From Pseudomonas bubulae (GTDB lineage Bacteria; Pseudomonadota; Gammaproteobacteria; Pseudomonadales; Pseudomonadaceae): 64,000 nt of DNA. Made by a program: the position numbers and the translations under genes. How positions within the stretch are numbered: position 1 is the stretch's first letter; every line of letters begins with the position of its first letter. Positions 27,148 through 36,605 of the stretch are shown one piece after another. The notes under the pieces were generated by a model. The model saw only the letters and a program-made list of their open reading frames with translations, made no database searches and had not been told where the DNA came from. The DNA is taken from NCBI RefSeq assembly GCF_900618535.1, contig NZ_UYJA01000004.1:310001-374000 (forward strand), read 5' to 3'.

Positions 27148-28128
27148 ATGACACGCAATCATCCCACCGCTTCGCCAACCCAGCCTTCGAGCCCTGCACG
27201 CGTCTGGCGTGGGGTTGCGGCGCTGATGTTCAGCTTGATGTTGGCACCTGTTGCGGCATTTGCCGACGAGCCTGCTGCCCCGGCCGTGCACGCGGCCACT
27301 GAAGCAGCTGCCCCGGCACCTGTTGCTGCACCGGGTACGACTGATCCTACACTGGTTGAAGGCGCTGCTGCGCCAGCCGATAACGCGCCGCAAATAGTCG
27401 CAGAAGAAGACAACAGCCTGGGCATGGCCCATGACCTGTCGCCTTGGGGCATGTACAAAAACGCAGACATCATCGTCAAAATCGTAATGATCGGCCTGGC
27501 TATTGCTTCGATCATCACCTGGACGATCTGGATTGCCAAGGGCTTTGAAGTCCTGGGTGCCAAGCGTCGTCTGCGCAGTGAAATTGCCCAACTGAAAAAA
27601 GCTCGCACCTTGAAAGAAGCCAGCGAGACGGCTGGCAAAGAAGGCACCCTGGCCCACTTGCTGGTGCAGGACGCCCTTGAAGAAATGCGCCTGTCGGCCA
27701 ACAGCCGTGAAAAAGAAGGCATCAAGGAGCGTGTAAGCTTCCGTCTTGAGCGTCTGGTTGCAGCGTGCGGTCGCAACATGAGCAGCGGCACTGGCGTACT
27801 CGCCACCATCGGTTCCACAGCACCGTTCGTCGGTCTGTTCGGTACCGTATGGGGCATCATGAACAGCTTTATCGGCATCGCCAAAACCCAGACCACCAAC
27901 CTGGCAGTTGTTGCGCCGGGTATTGCCGAAGCCCTGCTGGCCACGGCACTGGGTCTGGTCGCAGCGATCCCTGCGGTAGTGATTTACAACGTCTTCGCCC
28001 GCTCCATCACCGGCTACAAGGCCCAGGTGGCGGATGCGTCTGCGGAAGTGTTGCTGTTGGTTAGCCGTGACCTCGATCACCTGCCGCCCGAGCGCAGCTC
28101 GCAACCGCACATGGTGAAAGTGGGGTAA
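27148..28128 (+). CDS. exbB: TonB-system energising protein ExbB
   Basis: A 326-residue inner-membrane protein of the MotA/TolQ/ExbB family. Residues 1-40 form a signal-like hydrophobic stretch, then an Ala/Pro/Glu-rich periplasmic segment (to about 90) that makes it longer than E. coli ExbB and typical of Pseudomonas ExbB. Three membrane helices follow, with the conserved TIGSTAPFVGLFGTVWGIMN and GLVAAIPAVVIYNVFAR in the last two. ExbB pentamers form the proton channel that powers TonB. exbD follows after six bases and tonB overlaps exbD, a tight operon. Confidence 0.96.
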   Translation: MTRNHPTASPTQPSSPARVWRGVAALMFSLMLAPVAAFADEPAAPAVHAATEAAAPAPVAAPGTTDPTLVEGAAAPADNAPQIVAEEDNSLGMAHDLSPWGMYKNADIIVKIVMIGLAIASIITWTIWIAKGFEVLGAKRRLRSEIAQLKKARTLKEASETAGKEGTLAHLLVQDALEEMRLSANSREKEGIKERVSFRLERLVAACGRNMSSGTGVLATIGSTAPFVGLFGTVWGIMNSFIGIAKTQTTNLAVVAPGIAEALLATALGLVAAIPAVVIYNVFARSITGYKAQVADASAEVLLLVSRDLDHLPPERSSQPHMVKVG

Positions 28129-28134
28129 TCGGCC

Positions 28135-28560
28135 ATGGGCCTGCATTTAAAAGAAGGCGATGACGATCTCGCCGAAAACCATGAAATCAACGTCACCCCC
28201 TTTATTGACGTGATGCTGGTACTGCTGATCATCTTTATGGTGGCAGCACCGCTGGCCACTGTGGATATCAAGGTTGACTTGCCTGCTTCCAGCGCCAAAC
28301 CGGCGCCTCGCCCTGAGAAACCGGTATTCCTCAGCGTCAAGGCTGATCAGCGCCTGTACCTGGGCGAAGAGCCGGTCACGGTTGAAGCCCTGGGCCCGAC
28401 CCTGGATGCCAGGACCCACAACAACAAAGACACGACGATCTTCTTCCAGGCCGACAAGGGCGTGGACTACGGTGACCTGATGAGCGTGATGGATGCTTTG
28501 CGCGCAGCGGGTTATTTGAAGGTGGGTCTGGTCGGACTTGAGACGGCAGCCAAGAAATGA
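28135..28560 (+). CDS. exbD: TonB-system energising protein ExbD
   Basis: A 141-residue protein with a short cytosolic N-terminus, one membrane helix (INVTPFIDVMLVLLIIFMVA, where Asp in FIDVM is the proton-carrying residue) and a periplasmic C-terminal domain. It forms the rotor/axle inside the ExbB ring. The stop codon overlaps the tonB start (ATGA), so translation is coupled. Confidence 0.96.
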   Translation: MGLHLKEGDDDLAENHEINVTPFIDVMLVLLIIFMVAAPLATVDIKVDLPASSAKPAPRPEKPVFLSVKADQRLYLGEEPVTVEALGPTLDARTHNNKDTTIFFQADKGVDYGDLMSVMDALRAAGYLKVGLVGLETAAKK

Positions 28561-29303
28561 CCATAGCGCGCCAAAAGATGACGCGTTACGCAATCAGCCT
28601 GGCCGCGGTGTTGGCCATCCATGCAGTGGCCGTGATTCTGGCCCTGCAATGGTCCAACCCGCGCGCTATCGAACTTCCGCCGCAAGCGATGATGGTTGAC
28701 CTGGCACCGCTGCCAGCACCACCGCCGCCTGCGCCGCCCAAAGTGGTGACACCGCCACAACCCCCGGCGCCAGTGGAAGAGTTGCCGATACCCAAGCTGG
28801 CCGAAGCGCCCAAGCCGAAGATTTCTGTACCCAAACCGGTCAAGCCCAAGCAAAAGCCTCAACCGCCCAAGCCTGTGGAAAAACCGGACCCGGTCAAAGA
28901 GAAACCTTCAGAAGAGAAACCGAGCGACGCAACGCCGACCAAAAATACCAGCGAGAAATCCGCTGCACCGGCACCGGGGCCGTCGGCGCAACAACTGGCG
29001 GCCAAGGCCAGTTGGGAAGGCACTTTGCTCAGTCACCTGGGCAAGTACAAAAAGTACCCGCCTGCTGCGCAATCCCGTGGCAAGGAAGGCTTGAACCGTC
29101 TGCGCTTCGTGGTAGACGCCGAAGGCAAGGTACTGTCCTACGAACTGGTAGGGCGCTCTGGCAACGCCGATCTGGACCGGGCCACCCTGGAAATGATTCG
29201 CCGGGCACAACCCTTGCCCAAACCGCCGCCTGAAATGCTGACCAATGGCAGCATCGAGATCGTGGCACCCTTCGTTTATTCCATCGATAAACGTCGGCGC
29301 TAA
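28557..29303 (+). CDS. tonB: energy transducer TonB
   Basis: A 248-residue protein with one N-terminal membrane helix (residues about 12-30), a Pro/Lys/Glu-rich periplasmic linker (about 38-140, with repeated PKP and PxPxP), and a C-terminal TonB domain including YPPAAQSRGKEGLNRLRFVV and ATLEMIRRAQPLPKPP. It carries proton-motive energy from ExbBD to TonB-dependent outer-membrane receptors for siderophores and similar ligands. It overlaps exbD by four bases and is followed at once by a perfect terminator. Confidence 0.96.
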   Translation: MTIARQKMTRYAISLAAVLAIHAVAVILALQWSNPRAIELPPQAMMVDLAPLPAPPPPAPPKVVTPPQPPAPVEELPIPKLAEAPKPKISVPKPVKPKQKPQPPKPVEKPDPVKEKPSEEKPSDATPTKNTSEKSAAPAPGPSAQQLAAKASWEGTLLSHLGKYKKYPPAAQSRGKEGLNRLRFVVDAEGKVLSYELVGRSGNADLDRATLEMIRRAQPLPKPPPEMLTNGSIEIVAPFVYSIDKRRR

Positions 29304-29306
29304 CAC

Positions 29307-29336
29307 CACAAAGGGCACCTCAGGGTGCCCTTTGTG
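29307..29336 (+). terminator. terminator-like stem after tonB
   Basis: Perfect 13-base stem CACAAAGGGCACC (29307-29319) and GGTGCCCTTTGTG (29324-29336), loop TCAG, four bases after the tonB stop. There is no long T-run. Confidence 0.8.
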
Positions 29337-29465
29337 CATCTGCGGTCTGGATAAAAAACCAGTCATACCTTGATTGGCTACTGTAGCTCTGAGGGTAATG
29401 TCTGATAACGTGCGTCTATCGATTGCAGCCGCTATGCTTGGCCCGCAACCACAGGGACGCACGCT

Positions 29466-30386
29466 ATGACGCTTACAGAATTACGCTACATCGTTACCCT
29501 CGCCCAAGAGCAGCACTTCGGCCACGCCGCCGAGCGCTGCCATGTCAGCCAGCCGACCCTGTCGGTGGGTGTGAAAAAACTGGAAGACGAACTCGGTGTG
29601 CTGATTTTCGAGCGCAGCAAAAGTGCCGTGCGTGTAACCCCCGTGGGCGAAGCCATCGTGGCCCAGGCGCAAAAGGTGCTGGAGCAGGCCCAGGGCATTC
29701 GCGAACTGGCTCAGGCCGGCAAGAACCAGCTGACCGCTCCGCTTAAAGTAGGCGCGATCTATACCGTGGGTCCGTATCTGTTCCCGCATCTGATCCCGCA
29801 ACTGCACCGGGTTGCCCCGCAGATGCCGTTGTATATCGAAGAAAACTTCACCCATGTGCTGCGCGACAAACTGCGCAACGGCGAGCTGGATGCAATCATC
29901 ATCGCCCTGCCGTTCCAGGAAGCCGACGTGCTGACCATGCCGCTGTATGACGAGCCGTTTTACGTGCTCATGCCCAGCGAGCACCCGTGGACCAAAAAAG
30001 ACACCATCGACGCCAGCCTGCTCAACGACAAGAGCCTGCTGTTGCTGGGCGAAGGTCACTGCTTCCGCGATCAGGTGCTGGAAGCCTGCCCGACTGTGGC
30101 CAAAGGCAATGATGGCGCCATGCACACCACGGTCGAATCCAGCTCGCTGGAAACCATCCGCCACATGGTCGCTTCCGGCCTGGGTATCTCGATTCTGCCG
30201 TTGTCGGCTGTCGACAGTCATCACTATGCCCCGGGCATCCTGGCCGTGCGTCCGCTGACCCCGCCGGTACCGTTCCGCACCGTTGCCATCGCCTGGCGCG
30301 CCAGCTTCCCGCGGCCAAAGGCGATTGAAATCCTCGCCGACTCGATCCGCCTGTGCTCGGTGGCCAAGCCGCCTGCCGCGACCTAA
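29466..30386 (+). CDS. oxyR: hydrogen-peroxide sensor OxyR
   Basis: A 306-residue LysR-type regulator with the N-terminal helix-turn-helix (residues 1-60, HFGHAAERCHVSQPTLSVGV) and a ligand-type domain carrying the redox pair C199 and C208 in HCFRDQVLEAC, exactly the OxyR spacing. Oxidation by H2O2 makes a disulfide and activates catalase, alkyl-hydroperoxide reductase and related genes; katE in this window is more often RpoS-controlled. recG starts 12 bases after the stop, the oxyR-recG operon reported in Pseudomonas. Confidence 0.97.
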   Translation: MTLTELRYIVTLAQEQHFGHAAERCHVSQPTLSVGVKKLEDELGVLIFERSKSAVRVTPVGEAIVAQAQKVLEQAQGIRELAQAGKNQLTAPLKVGAIYTVGPYLFPHLIPQLHRVAPQMPLYIEENFTHVLRDKLRNGELDAIIIALPFQEADVLTMPLYDEPFYVLMPSEHPWTKKDTIDASLLNDKSLLLLGEGHCFRDQVLEACPTVAKGNDGAMHTTVESSSLETIRHMVASGLGISILPLSAVDSHHYAPGILAVRPLTPPVPFRTVAIAWRASFPRPKAIEILADSIRLCSVAKPPAAT

Positions 30387-30397
30387 GTGCCACAGCA

Positions 30398-32473
30398 ATG
30401 ACCGAGTTGTCGAAAGTGTCGGTCACCGCGCTCAAGGGCGTCGGTGAGGCCATGGCCGAAAAATTGGCCAAGGTCGGACTGGAAAACGTCCAGGACGTGC
30501 TGTTCCATTTGCCGTTGCGCTATCAGGACCGCACCCGCGTTGTCCCGATTGGCGCTTTGCGCCCCGGTCAGGATGCCGTTGTCGAGGGCCGGGTCATTGG
30601 CGCCGACGTGGTCATGGGCAAGCGCCGCAGCTTGCTGGTGCGCATCAACGATGGCACCGGCGGCCTGAGTCTGCGCTTCTACCACTTCAGCAATGCGCAG
30701 AAGGAAAGCCTCAAACGTGGCACCGAAGTGCGCTGCTATGGCGAAGCCCGCCCCGGCGCTTCGGGACTGGAGATCTACCATCCCGAATACCGCGCCATTA
30801 CCGGCGACGAACCGCCACCTGTCGACACCACGCTGACGCCCATCTACCCCACCACCGAAGGCCTGACCCAACAGCGCCTGCGTCAGCTCAGCCAGCAAAG
30901 CCTGGCCATGCTCGGCCCGCGCAGCCTGCCCGACTGGTTGCCGCCGGAGCTGGCCAAGGACTATCAACTGGCCCCGCTGGATGAAGCCATTCGCTATCTG
31001 CATCAGCCGCCTGCCAATGCTGATGTTGAAGAACTCGCCCTGGGCCATCACTGGGCCCAGCACCGCCTGGCCTTTGAGGAGCTGCTGACTCACCAGCTGT
31101 CGCAACAGCGACTGCGCGAGAGCCTGCGTTCACAACAAGCCCCGGCGTTGCCCAAGGCGAAAAAACTGCCAGTGCAGTTCCTCGCCAATCTGGGTTTCCC
31201 GCCGACGGGCGCGCAGACCCGGGTTGGCAACGAGATTGCCTACGACCTCAGTCAGCCCGAACCCATGTTGCGCCTGATTCAGGGCGACGTGGGCTCCGGC
31301 AAGACCGTGGTTGCGGCGATGGCAGCGTTACAAGCACTTGAGGCGGGTTATCAGGTTGCCCTGATGGCCCCCACGGAAATCCTCGCCGAGCAGCACTTCA
31401 TCAACTTCAAGCGCTGGCTCGAGCCTTTGGGCCTTGAAGTGGCGTGGCTGGCCGGCAAGCTCAAGGGCAAGGCCCGGGTCAGTGCGCTGGAGCAAATCGC
31501 CAGCGGCGTACCGATGGTGGTCGGTACCCATGCTCTGTTCCAGGACAACGTGCAGTTCAAAAACCTGGCGCTGGTGATCATCGACGAACAGCACCGCTTT
31601 GGCGTGCAGCAACGTCTGGCCCTGCGCAACAAGGGCGTGGGCGGGGTGATGTGCCCGCACCAGTTGATCATGACTGCCACGCCGATCCCGCGCACCCTGG
31701 CCATGAGCGCCTATGCCGACCTCGACACCTCGATCCTCGACGAGCTGCCGCCGGGCCGTACTCCGGTTAATACGGTACTGGTGGTCGATACGCGGCGTCT
31801 CGAAGTGATCGAGCGGGTGCGCGCCGCCTGCGCTGAAGGGCGCCAGGCGTATTGGGTGTGCACCCTGATCGAAGAGTCTGAAGAAATGACCTGCCAGGCT
31901 GCCGAAACCACCTTTGAAGACCTCTCCAGCGCCTTGGGTGAGCTGCGCGTCGGGTTGATTCACGGGCGAATGAAGCCCGCTGAAAAAGCTGAAGTCATGG
32001 CGCGCTTCAAGGCTGGCGAGCTGCAATTGCTCGTGGCCACCACGGTGATTGAGGTGGGCGTCGACGTGCCCAACTCAAGCTTGATGATCATCGAAAACCC
32101 CGAGCGCCTCGGCCTGTCCCAGCTGCACCAGTTGCGCGGTCGCGTGGGCCGGGGCAGCGCCGTCAGCCATTGCGTGCTGCTGTATCACCCGCCGCTGTCA
32201 CAAATCGGCCGTCAGCGCCTGGGCATCATGCGCGAGACCAACGATGGCTTTGTGATCGCCGAAAAAGACCTCGAACTGCGCGGCCCCGGCGAAATGCTCG
32301 GCACCCGCCAGACCGGTCTTCTGCAATTCAAGGTCGCCGACCTGATGCGCGATGCCGACCTGCTGCCCGCCGTGCGCGAGGCCGCCCAGGCGTTGATCGA
32401 ACGCTGGCCGAGCCATGTCAGCCCCCTGCTTGATCGCTGGCTGCGCCACGGTCAGCAATATGGTCAGGTGTAA
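30398..32473 (+). CDS. recG: ATP-dependent DNA helicase RecG
   Basis: A 691-residue helicase that regresses and remodels stalled forks and branched DNA. It has an N-terminal wedge/OB domain (VVEGRVIGADVVMGKRRSL), Walker A LIQGDVGSGKTVVAA, the DEQH box LVIIDEQHRFGVQQRL, MTATPIPRTLAM and motif VI QLRGRVGRG. Start 30398 (MTELSKVSVTALKGVG) follows the oxyR stop; the longer frame start lies inside oxyR. Length matches the family. Confidence 0.97.
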   Translation: MTELSKVSVTALKGVGEAMAEKLAKVGLENVQDVLFHLPLRYQDRTRVVPIGALRPGQDAVVEGRVIGADVVMGKRRSLLVRINDGTGGLSLRFYHFSNAQKESLKRGTEVRCYGEARPGASGLEIYHPEYRAITGDEPPPVDTTLTPIYPTTEGLTQQRLRQLSQQSLAMLGPRSLPDWLPPELAKDYQLAPLDEAIRYLHQPPANADVEELALGHHWAQHRLAFEELLTHQLSQQRLRESLRSQQAPALPKAKKLPVQFLANLGFPPTGAQTRVGNEIAYDLSQPEPMLRLIQGDVGSGKTVVAAMAALQALEAGYQVALMAPTEILAEQHFINFKRWLEPLGLEVAWLAGKLKGKARVSALEQIASGVPMVVGTHALFQDNVQFKNLALVIIDEQHRFGVQQRLALRNKGVGGVMCPHQLIMTATPIPRTLAMSAYADLDTSILDELPPGRTPVNTVLVVDTRRLEVIERVRAACAEGRQAYWVCTLIEESEEMTCQAAETTFEDLSSALGELRVGLIHGRMKPAEKAEVMARFKAGELQLLVATTVIEVGVDVPNSSLMIIENPERLGLSQLHQLRGRVGRGSAVSHCVLLYHPPLSQIGRQRLGIMRETNDGFVIAEKDLELRGPGEMLGTRQTGLLQFKVADLMRDADLLPAVREAAQALIERWPSHVSPLLDRWLRHGQQYGQV

Positions 32474-32539
32474 AAGACCATTCAGTAAATGGCCCGGCGG
32501 CCGATCAAGAGCTAATCAAAATCAAGTTGTACAGAACGG

Positions 32540-33943
32540 ATGCAGACCATGACTGAAGTTGCCAGTGCCCTTGTTGCTGCGAGCACGCCGTCCGTTATCG
32601 GGCGCTTGCTCGGTGACCTGGCTGTTGCCTATCGCAAAGTCCCGGATCACCCGGAGCTCGACCCTGCGCGCAAGGTGCACGCCGTACTGCTCGACGATTC
32701 GATCGGTCCCCTGCTGGTGCTGTTCACCCAGAATCATTTACTTGATCTGAACCGTCTGGCCGACTTGACCGGGCGGCGCATGACCGCCGTTGCGCCGGAG
32801 CGCCTGCAGGTCTTGCTGGACAAGCATGGCCTGAGCCAGCTGCCGGGCTTGCCAGCGCTGGTCAACTCGCCCTGCCTGTACGAAGAACACTTGCTGCAAC
32901 AACCCTCGCTGCTAATCAGCACGGGTGAACCGGGCCTGTGGCTGGAGATTGCCCAGCAAGACTTCAAACCCCTGCTCAAAAACGCCAGCGCCGGCCGTTT
33001 TGGCGAGCCTTTGGGCGCCATCACACCTGATCTCGGCGGGGACGATGGCGAGGCCATCACCCGGGCAGTGCAGGCCTTCACGGCGCGGCGCATCCAGCAG
33101 CGGCTGGAGGCCACCATCGAACTGCCACCGCTGTCCGAGAGCGTGCGCAGAATCATGCGGCTGCGCTCCGACCCTGACGTGACCATCGATGAAATCACCA
33201 GCGTGGTGGAAACTGACCCGGCGCTGGCGGCGCAGGTCATGAGCTGGGCCTCGTCATCGTTTTACGCCTCGCAGAGCAAGATTCGCTCGGTCGAAGACGC
33301 CATTGTGCGCGTGCTGGGGGTTGATCTGGTGATCAACCTGGCACTCAGCCTGTCGCTGGGCAAAACCCTGAGCCTGCCCAAGGACCATCCGCAATCGAGC
33401 ACTCCTTACTGGCAGCAGTCGATCTACACCGCGGCGGTGATTGAAGGGCTGACCCGGGCCATGCCTCGGGAGCAGCGCCCCGAAGTCGGCATGACTTACC
33501 TGGGCGGGTTGCTGCACAATTTTGGTTACCTGCTGCTGGCCCATGTATTTCCGCCGCATTTTTCGCTGATCTGCCGGCATCTTGAGGTAAACCCCCACGT
33601 CAGCCACAGCCTGATCGAGCAGCACCTGTTGGGTATCAGCCGTGAACAGATGGGCGCCTGGCTGATGCGCTTTTGGGGGATGCCGGATGAGTTGGCGATT
33701 GCCGTACGCTATCAACACGACCCGGCTTATGTGGGGGTGGATGCGCAGTATCCGAACCTGGTGTGTGTGGCGCTGGGCTTGCTGCGCAGCCGCGGAGTCG
33801 GTCACGGTGCGTGTGCGCCGTTGCCGGATGCGTTGTTCGAGCGTCTTGGCGTGCCACGAGAAAAGGCTGAGGCGGTGGTGGGCAAAGTATTGGAGGCTGA
33901 AGTGTTGCTGCGCGAGATGGCAGCGCAGTTCGGTCAGGCTTGA
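32540..33943 (+). CDS. HDOD-domain protein with an N-terminal YbaK-like region
   Basis: A 467-residue protein (or 464 from ATG 32549, whose upstream GGAT spacing is better). Residues about 195-400 form an HDOD domain, beginning ELPPLSESVRRIMRLRSDPD and with ETDPALAAQVMSWASSSFY. HDOD resembles HD phosphohydrolases but lacks their metal ligands and usually acts as a signalling scaffold. The N-terminal 170 residues look like a YbaK/aminoacyl-tRNA-deacylase-type domain, a fusion seen in Pseudomonas at this position. It stands alone, 66 bases after recG. Role is unknown. Confidence 0.85.
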   Translation: MQTMTEVASALVAASTPSVIGRLLGDLAVAYRKVPDHPELDPARKVHAVLLDDSIGPLLVLFTQNHLLDLNRLADLTGRRMTAVAPERLQVLLDKHGLSQLPGLPALVNSPCLYEEHLLQQPSLLISTGEPGLWLEIAQQDFKPLLKNASAGRFGEPLGAITPDLGGDDGEAITRAVQAFTARRIQQRLEATIELPPLSESVRRIMRLRSDPDVTIDEITSVVETDPALAAQVMSWASSSFYASQSKIRSVEDAIVRVLGVDLVINLALSLSLGKTLSLPKDHPQSSTPYWQQSIYTAAVIEGLTRAMPREQRPEVGMTYLGGLLHNFGYLLLAHVFPPHFSLICRHLEVNPHVSHSLIEQHLLGISREQMGAWLMRFWGMPDELAIAVRYQHDPAYVGVDAQYPNLVCVALGLLRSRGVGHGACAPLPDALFERLGVPREKAEAVVGKVLEAEVLLREMAAQFGQA

Positions 33944-33966
33944 ATAGCTAAAAGCACAAGCCCCAT

Positions 33967-33987
33967 CCCTCTCCCTCTCGGAGAGGG
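33967..33987. repeat. CCCTCTCC/GGAGAGGG inverted repeat
   Basis: Arms 33967-33974 and 33980-33987, followed by CTAGGGTGAGGGGCTCTTGATC. The tail is nearly identical to that at 286-308, so these are copies of one dispersed element lying at convergent gene ends. Confidence 0.7.
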
Positions 33988-34009
33988 CTAGGGTGAGGGG
34001 CTCTTGATC

Positions 34010-34390
34010 TTAAGCCTTGGCCTTTTTACGCGGCTTGAGGTACTTGGTCAGGCCCTGGAACCAGATCACCAGCGCCGGGTTGCCCTTGATCTGAATCGAC
34101 TTGTCCTGAATCCCTGTCATGAACGCCAGTTGCTTGTTCTTCGCCTGCAGCGTAGCGAAGCCGTAGGCGGCATCTTTAAAGGCGATGGCAAACGCCGGCT
34201 CGGGGTACAGGCCGCCGTGGCTGGTGATGCGCTGGTCTTTGACCTTGAAATGACGGGCCACTTTGCCGTCGAGGGTTTGCAGCTGGAACACCAGATCCTT
34301 GTCCACCAATTGTTGCTGGAAAGCAGGATTGTTGCGGCTGGCTTTGCCCATCAAAAAGCCCAGCATCCAGAGCAGAAAACGAAATTTCAT
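34010..34390 (-). CDS. SCP2-like small protein
   Basis: A 126-residue protein starting MKFRFLLWMLGFLMGKASR; a start at 34510 would add 40 unsupported residues. The later part (FAIAFKDAAYGFATLQ, then AFMTGIQDKSIQIKGNPALV) follows the sterol-carrier-protein-2 pattern of a strand, an amphipathic helix and a G-x-I-x-I-x-G strand, which binds lipids in other proteins. The N-terminus is hydrophobic and may be a membrane anchor. Function is not known. It is conserved in Pseudomonas between the HDOD and HU genes. Confidence 0.72.
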   Translation of the reverse strand: MKFRFLLWMLGFLMGKASRNNPAFQQQLVDKDLVFQLQTLDGKVARHFKVKDQRITSHGGLYPEPAFAIAFKDAAYGFATLQAKNKQLAFMTGIQDKSIQIKGNPALVIWFQGLTKYLKPRKKAKA

Positions 34391-34580
34391 GTACGCGGCC
34401 TCGGGGAAATAAAAAATGGCCGGCGCAGTGTAACGATTTGAGCGAAGAACGCCATATTTCTGCAGAGTTAGGCGTAGATGGGCTAGGTTTTGCCACTTAT
34501 GGCCGCACAATCGGCCCGTGTTTTCTCAAGAACGGGCCGCTGGCAAGGCCAGCTTGCCCATTCTTCATGTAGCCCGTGCC

Positions 34581-34856
34581 TTAAGGATTCACGCTGTCCT
34601 TGAGGAATTTGCCCGGTTTGAACGCCACCGTGTTGCTGGCCTTGATGGTGACCGGCTGGCCGGTTTGCGGGTTTTGCCCCGTACGGGCACCGCGGTGGCG
34701 CTGGATAAAGGTGCCAAAGCCGACCAGCGTGACGCTGTCCTTGCGATGCAGGGCCTGGGTGATTTCTTCCAGCACCGCATTGAGAACGCGGTTGGCTTGT
34801 TCTTTGGTTAGGTCAGCCTTTTCAGCGATAGCTGCGGCGAGATCGGGTTTACGCAT
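34581..34856 (-). CDS. HU-family DNA-binding protein
   Basis: A 91-residue nucleoid protein, MRKPDLAAAIAEKADLTKEQ..., with VTLVGFGTFIQRHRGARTGQNPQTG (quoted in part), the beta-arm that inserts into the minor groove, including the NPQTG tip. HU bends and compacts DNA. The sequence differs from the main HupA/HupB and corresponds to the third HU-like gene of Pseudomonas at this location. AATGAGGCTTCATC lies upstream on its strand. Confidence 0.95.
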   Translation of the reverse strand: MRKPDLAAAIAEKADLTKEQANRVLNAVLEEITQALHRKDSVTLVGFGTFIQRHRGARTGQNPQTGQPVTIKASNTVAFKPGKFLKDSVNP

Positions 34857-35045
34857 GATGAAGCCTCATTGACGGTTTTTTGTTGTTATGTCCGTGCTGC
34901 TCTCTACGGAACAGCGCCCAAGGCGCCGCAGGCTCTAAACTGCGGCAGACCCGTGTGAGAATGGCACGCGACCAAGGTCGGCGCCAGCCTCTGCACAGGC
35001 TTTGTTGAGTCAAGGCAATGGCATATGCGACAGAATGAGCCGCTT

Positions 35046-36194
35046 TTACGCCAAAAGTGCAGGCAGCTCTTTGTTTAGCGCGAGTTTTTCTCGAACAGCC
35101 TCACCCGTCAGCGCATAACCGAGCAACTTGCCGTCTGCGTCGCGGCACAGCGCCTTGATATCGGCGCCCTGACCTTCCACGGTCCACACACCCTCGTAGC
35201 CACGCGGCACAGGTGACACCACCAGCGGGCAAACCGGGGTTTTCACCGTAATGGGCATGGCTCCGTAACTGACCGCGGTCGGGTTGCCTGCCAGGGTTTG
35301 CGCCAGCGCCCGGGCGCAACTCATCAACGGCATCACATACAGCAGGTTAAGGCCGTCGACCTCGGCACAATCGCCCAGCGCGTAGATATGAGAGTGAGAG
35401 GTTTTAAGCTGACGATCCACCTCAACCCCGCGATTGACCTTGATCCCCGCAGCGGCGGCCATATCAATGCGAGGGCGCAAACCGATGGCGGACACCACCA
35501 CATCGCACGGAACGACACTGCCATCCGACAAATGCGCCTCGAGGCCGCTGTCGGTACGTTGCAGGCGGGTCAACACCGGGCCCAGATGAAAGCGTGCGCC
35601 CAGGCTTTCGAGGCCAGCCTGCACCGCCGCTGCAGCAGCGGGGTGTAAAAGGGTTGGCATCACTTGCTCGCAGGGCGCGACCAGATCGACCTCATAACCG
35701 CCTGCGATCAGATCGTTGGCAAATTCGCAGCCGATCAGCCCGGCGCCCAGGATCAGGACGCGGCGTTTACCTGCGGCAGCTGCGCGAAAACGCGCGTAGT
35801 CTTCCAGGTCATTGATCGGGAAGATCGCATCCTGGGCGTCGCCCTCCACCGGGACCTGCACCGTTTGCGCACCCCAGGCCAGCACCAGGTCACGATAGGG
35901 CACCGCCTCTTCACCGATCCACAATTGCTTGTGGCCCGGGTCGATACCGCTGATGCGGGTATGGATACGCACCTGGGCCTTGAGCTGCTCGGCCATCGCC
36001 TCGGGCGTGGCCATGCTCAGGCCGTCAGCCTCTTTGTTTTTGCCAAAGCCGGTAGACAGCATTGGCTTGGAGTAAGAGCGCCCGTCATCGGAGGTGATCA
36101 ACAGCAGCGGGGTTTCGCTGTCCAGCTTGCGAAACTCACGGGCCAGGTTATAGCCGGCCAGCCCGGTGCCAACGATCACGACAGGTGCGTTCAT
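35046..36194 (-). CDS. rubB: rubredoxin-NAD+ reductase
   Basis: A 382-residue FAD/NAD-linked reductase. FAD-binding [20 protein letters not shown] at residues 5-25 and the second dinucleotide motif [21 protein letters not shown] at about 145, plus [18 protein letters not shown], are the family features. It passes electrons from NADH to the rubredoxin encoded 40 bases upstream on the same strand. In Pseudomonas these serve alkane hydroxylation or oxygen/oxidative-stress detoxification; no hydroxylase is seen here. Transcript order is rubredoxin then reductase. Confidence 0.96.
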   Translation of the reverse strand: MNAPVVIVGTGLAGYNLAREFRKLDSETPLLLITSDDGRSYSKPMLSTGFGKNKEADGLSMATPEAMAEQLKAQVRIHTRISGIDPGHKQLWIGEEAVPYRDLVLAWGAQTVQVPVEGDAQDAIFPINDLEDYARFRAAAAGKRRVLILGAGLIGCEFANDLIAGGYEVDLVAPCEQVMPTLLHPAAAAAVQAGLESLGARFHLGPVLTRLQRTDSGLEAHLSDGSVVPCDVVVSAIGLRPRIDMAAAAGIKVNRGVEVDRQLKTSHSHIYALGDCAEVDGLNLLYVMPLMSCARALAQTLAGNPTAVSYGAMPITVKTPVCPLVVSPVPRGYEGVWTVEGQGADIKALCRDADGKLLGYALTGEAVREKLALNKELPALLA

Positions 36195-36234
36195 GCCAAT
36201 CTCCAGAGGTTGAATCAGGTTTTAAAAGGGTTGA

Positions 36235-36402
36235 TCAGTTGATTTCAATCATCTCGAAATCCATTTTACCGACGCCACAATCCGGGCACAGCCAGTCTTC
36301 AGGTACGTCCTGCCACAGGGTACCGGGGGCGATGCCATCATCCGGCCAGCCGTCGGCTTCGTTATAAATCAGTCCACATACAATGCATTGCCACTTCTTC
36401 AT
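36235..36402 (-). CDS. rubA: rubredoxin
   Basis: A 55-residue protein, [20 protein letters not shown]..., with two C-x2-C knuckles (CIVCG and CPDCGVGK) that bind one iron. The ATG at 36402 is chosen because upstream residues in the longer frame have no family similarity, and AGGAAATACCCAG precedes it. P. aeruginosa and P. putida carry two tandem rubredoxin genes here; only one is present in this window. Confidence 0.96.
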   Translation of the reverse strand: MKKWQCIVCGLIYNEADGWPDDGIAPGTLWQDVPEDWLCPDCGVGKMDFEMIEIN

Positions 36403-36605
36403 CTGGGTATTTCCTAAAGGTTCAGGCTTGGACAAGGCCACGGACTTATCAACAGGCGCCGTGTTACTCGTCAAATTCAGGGCGTTTTGTACTGATGACC
36501 ACCCGCAGATGCAAGCACCAATACGGGCAAAAGTCCCTTGGACGCTCATTCGAGGATCCGCGTGATAAGCTCGCCGACCTCAATGGCTGCCAATTATGAC
36601 CCACC

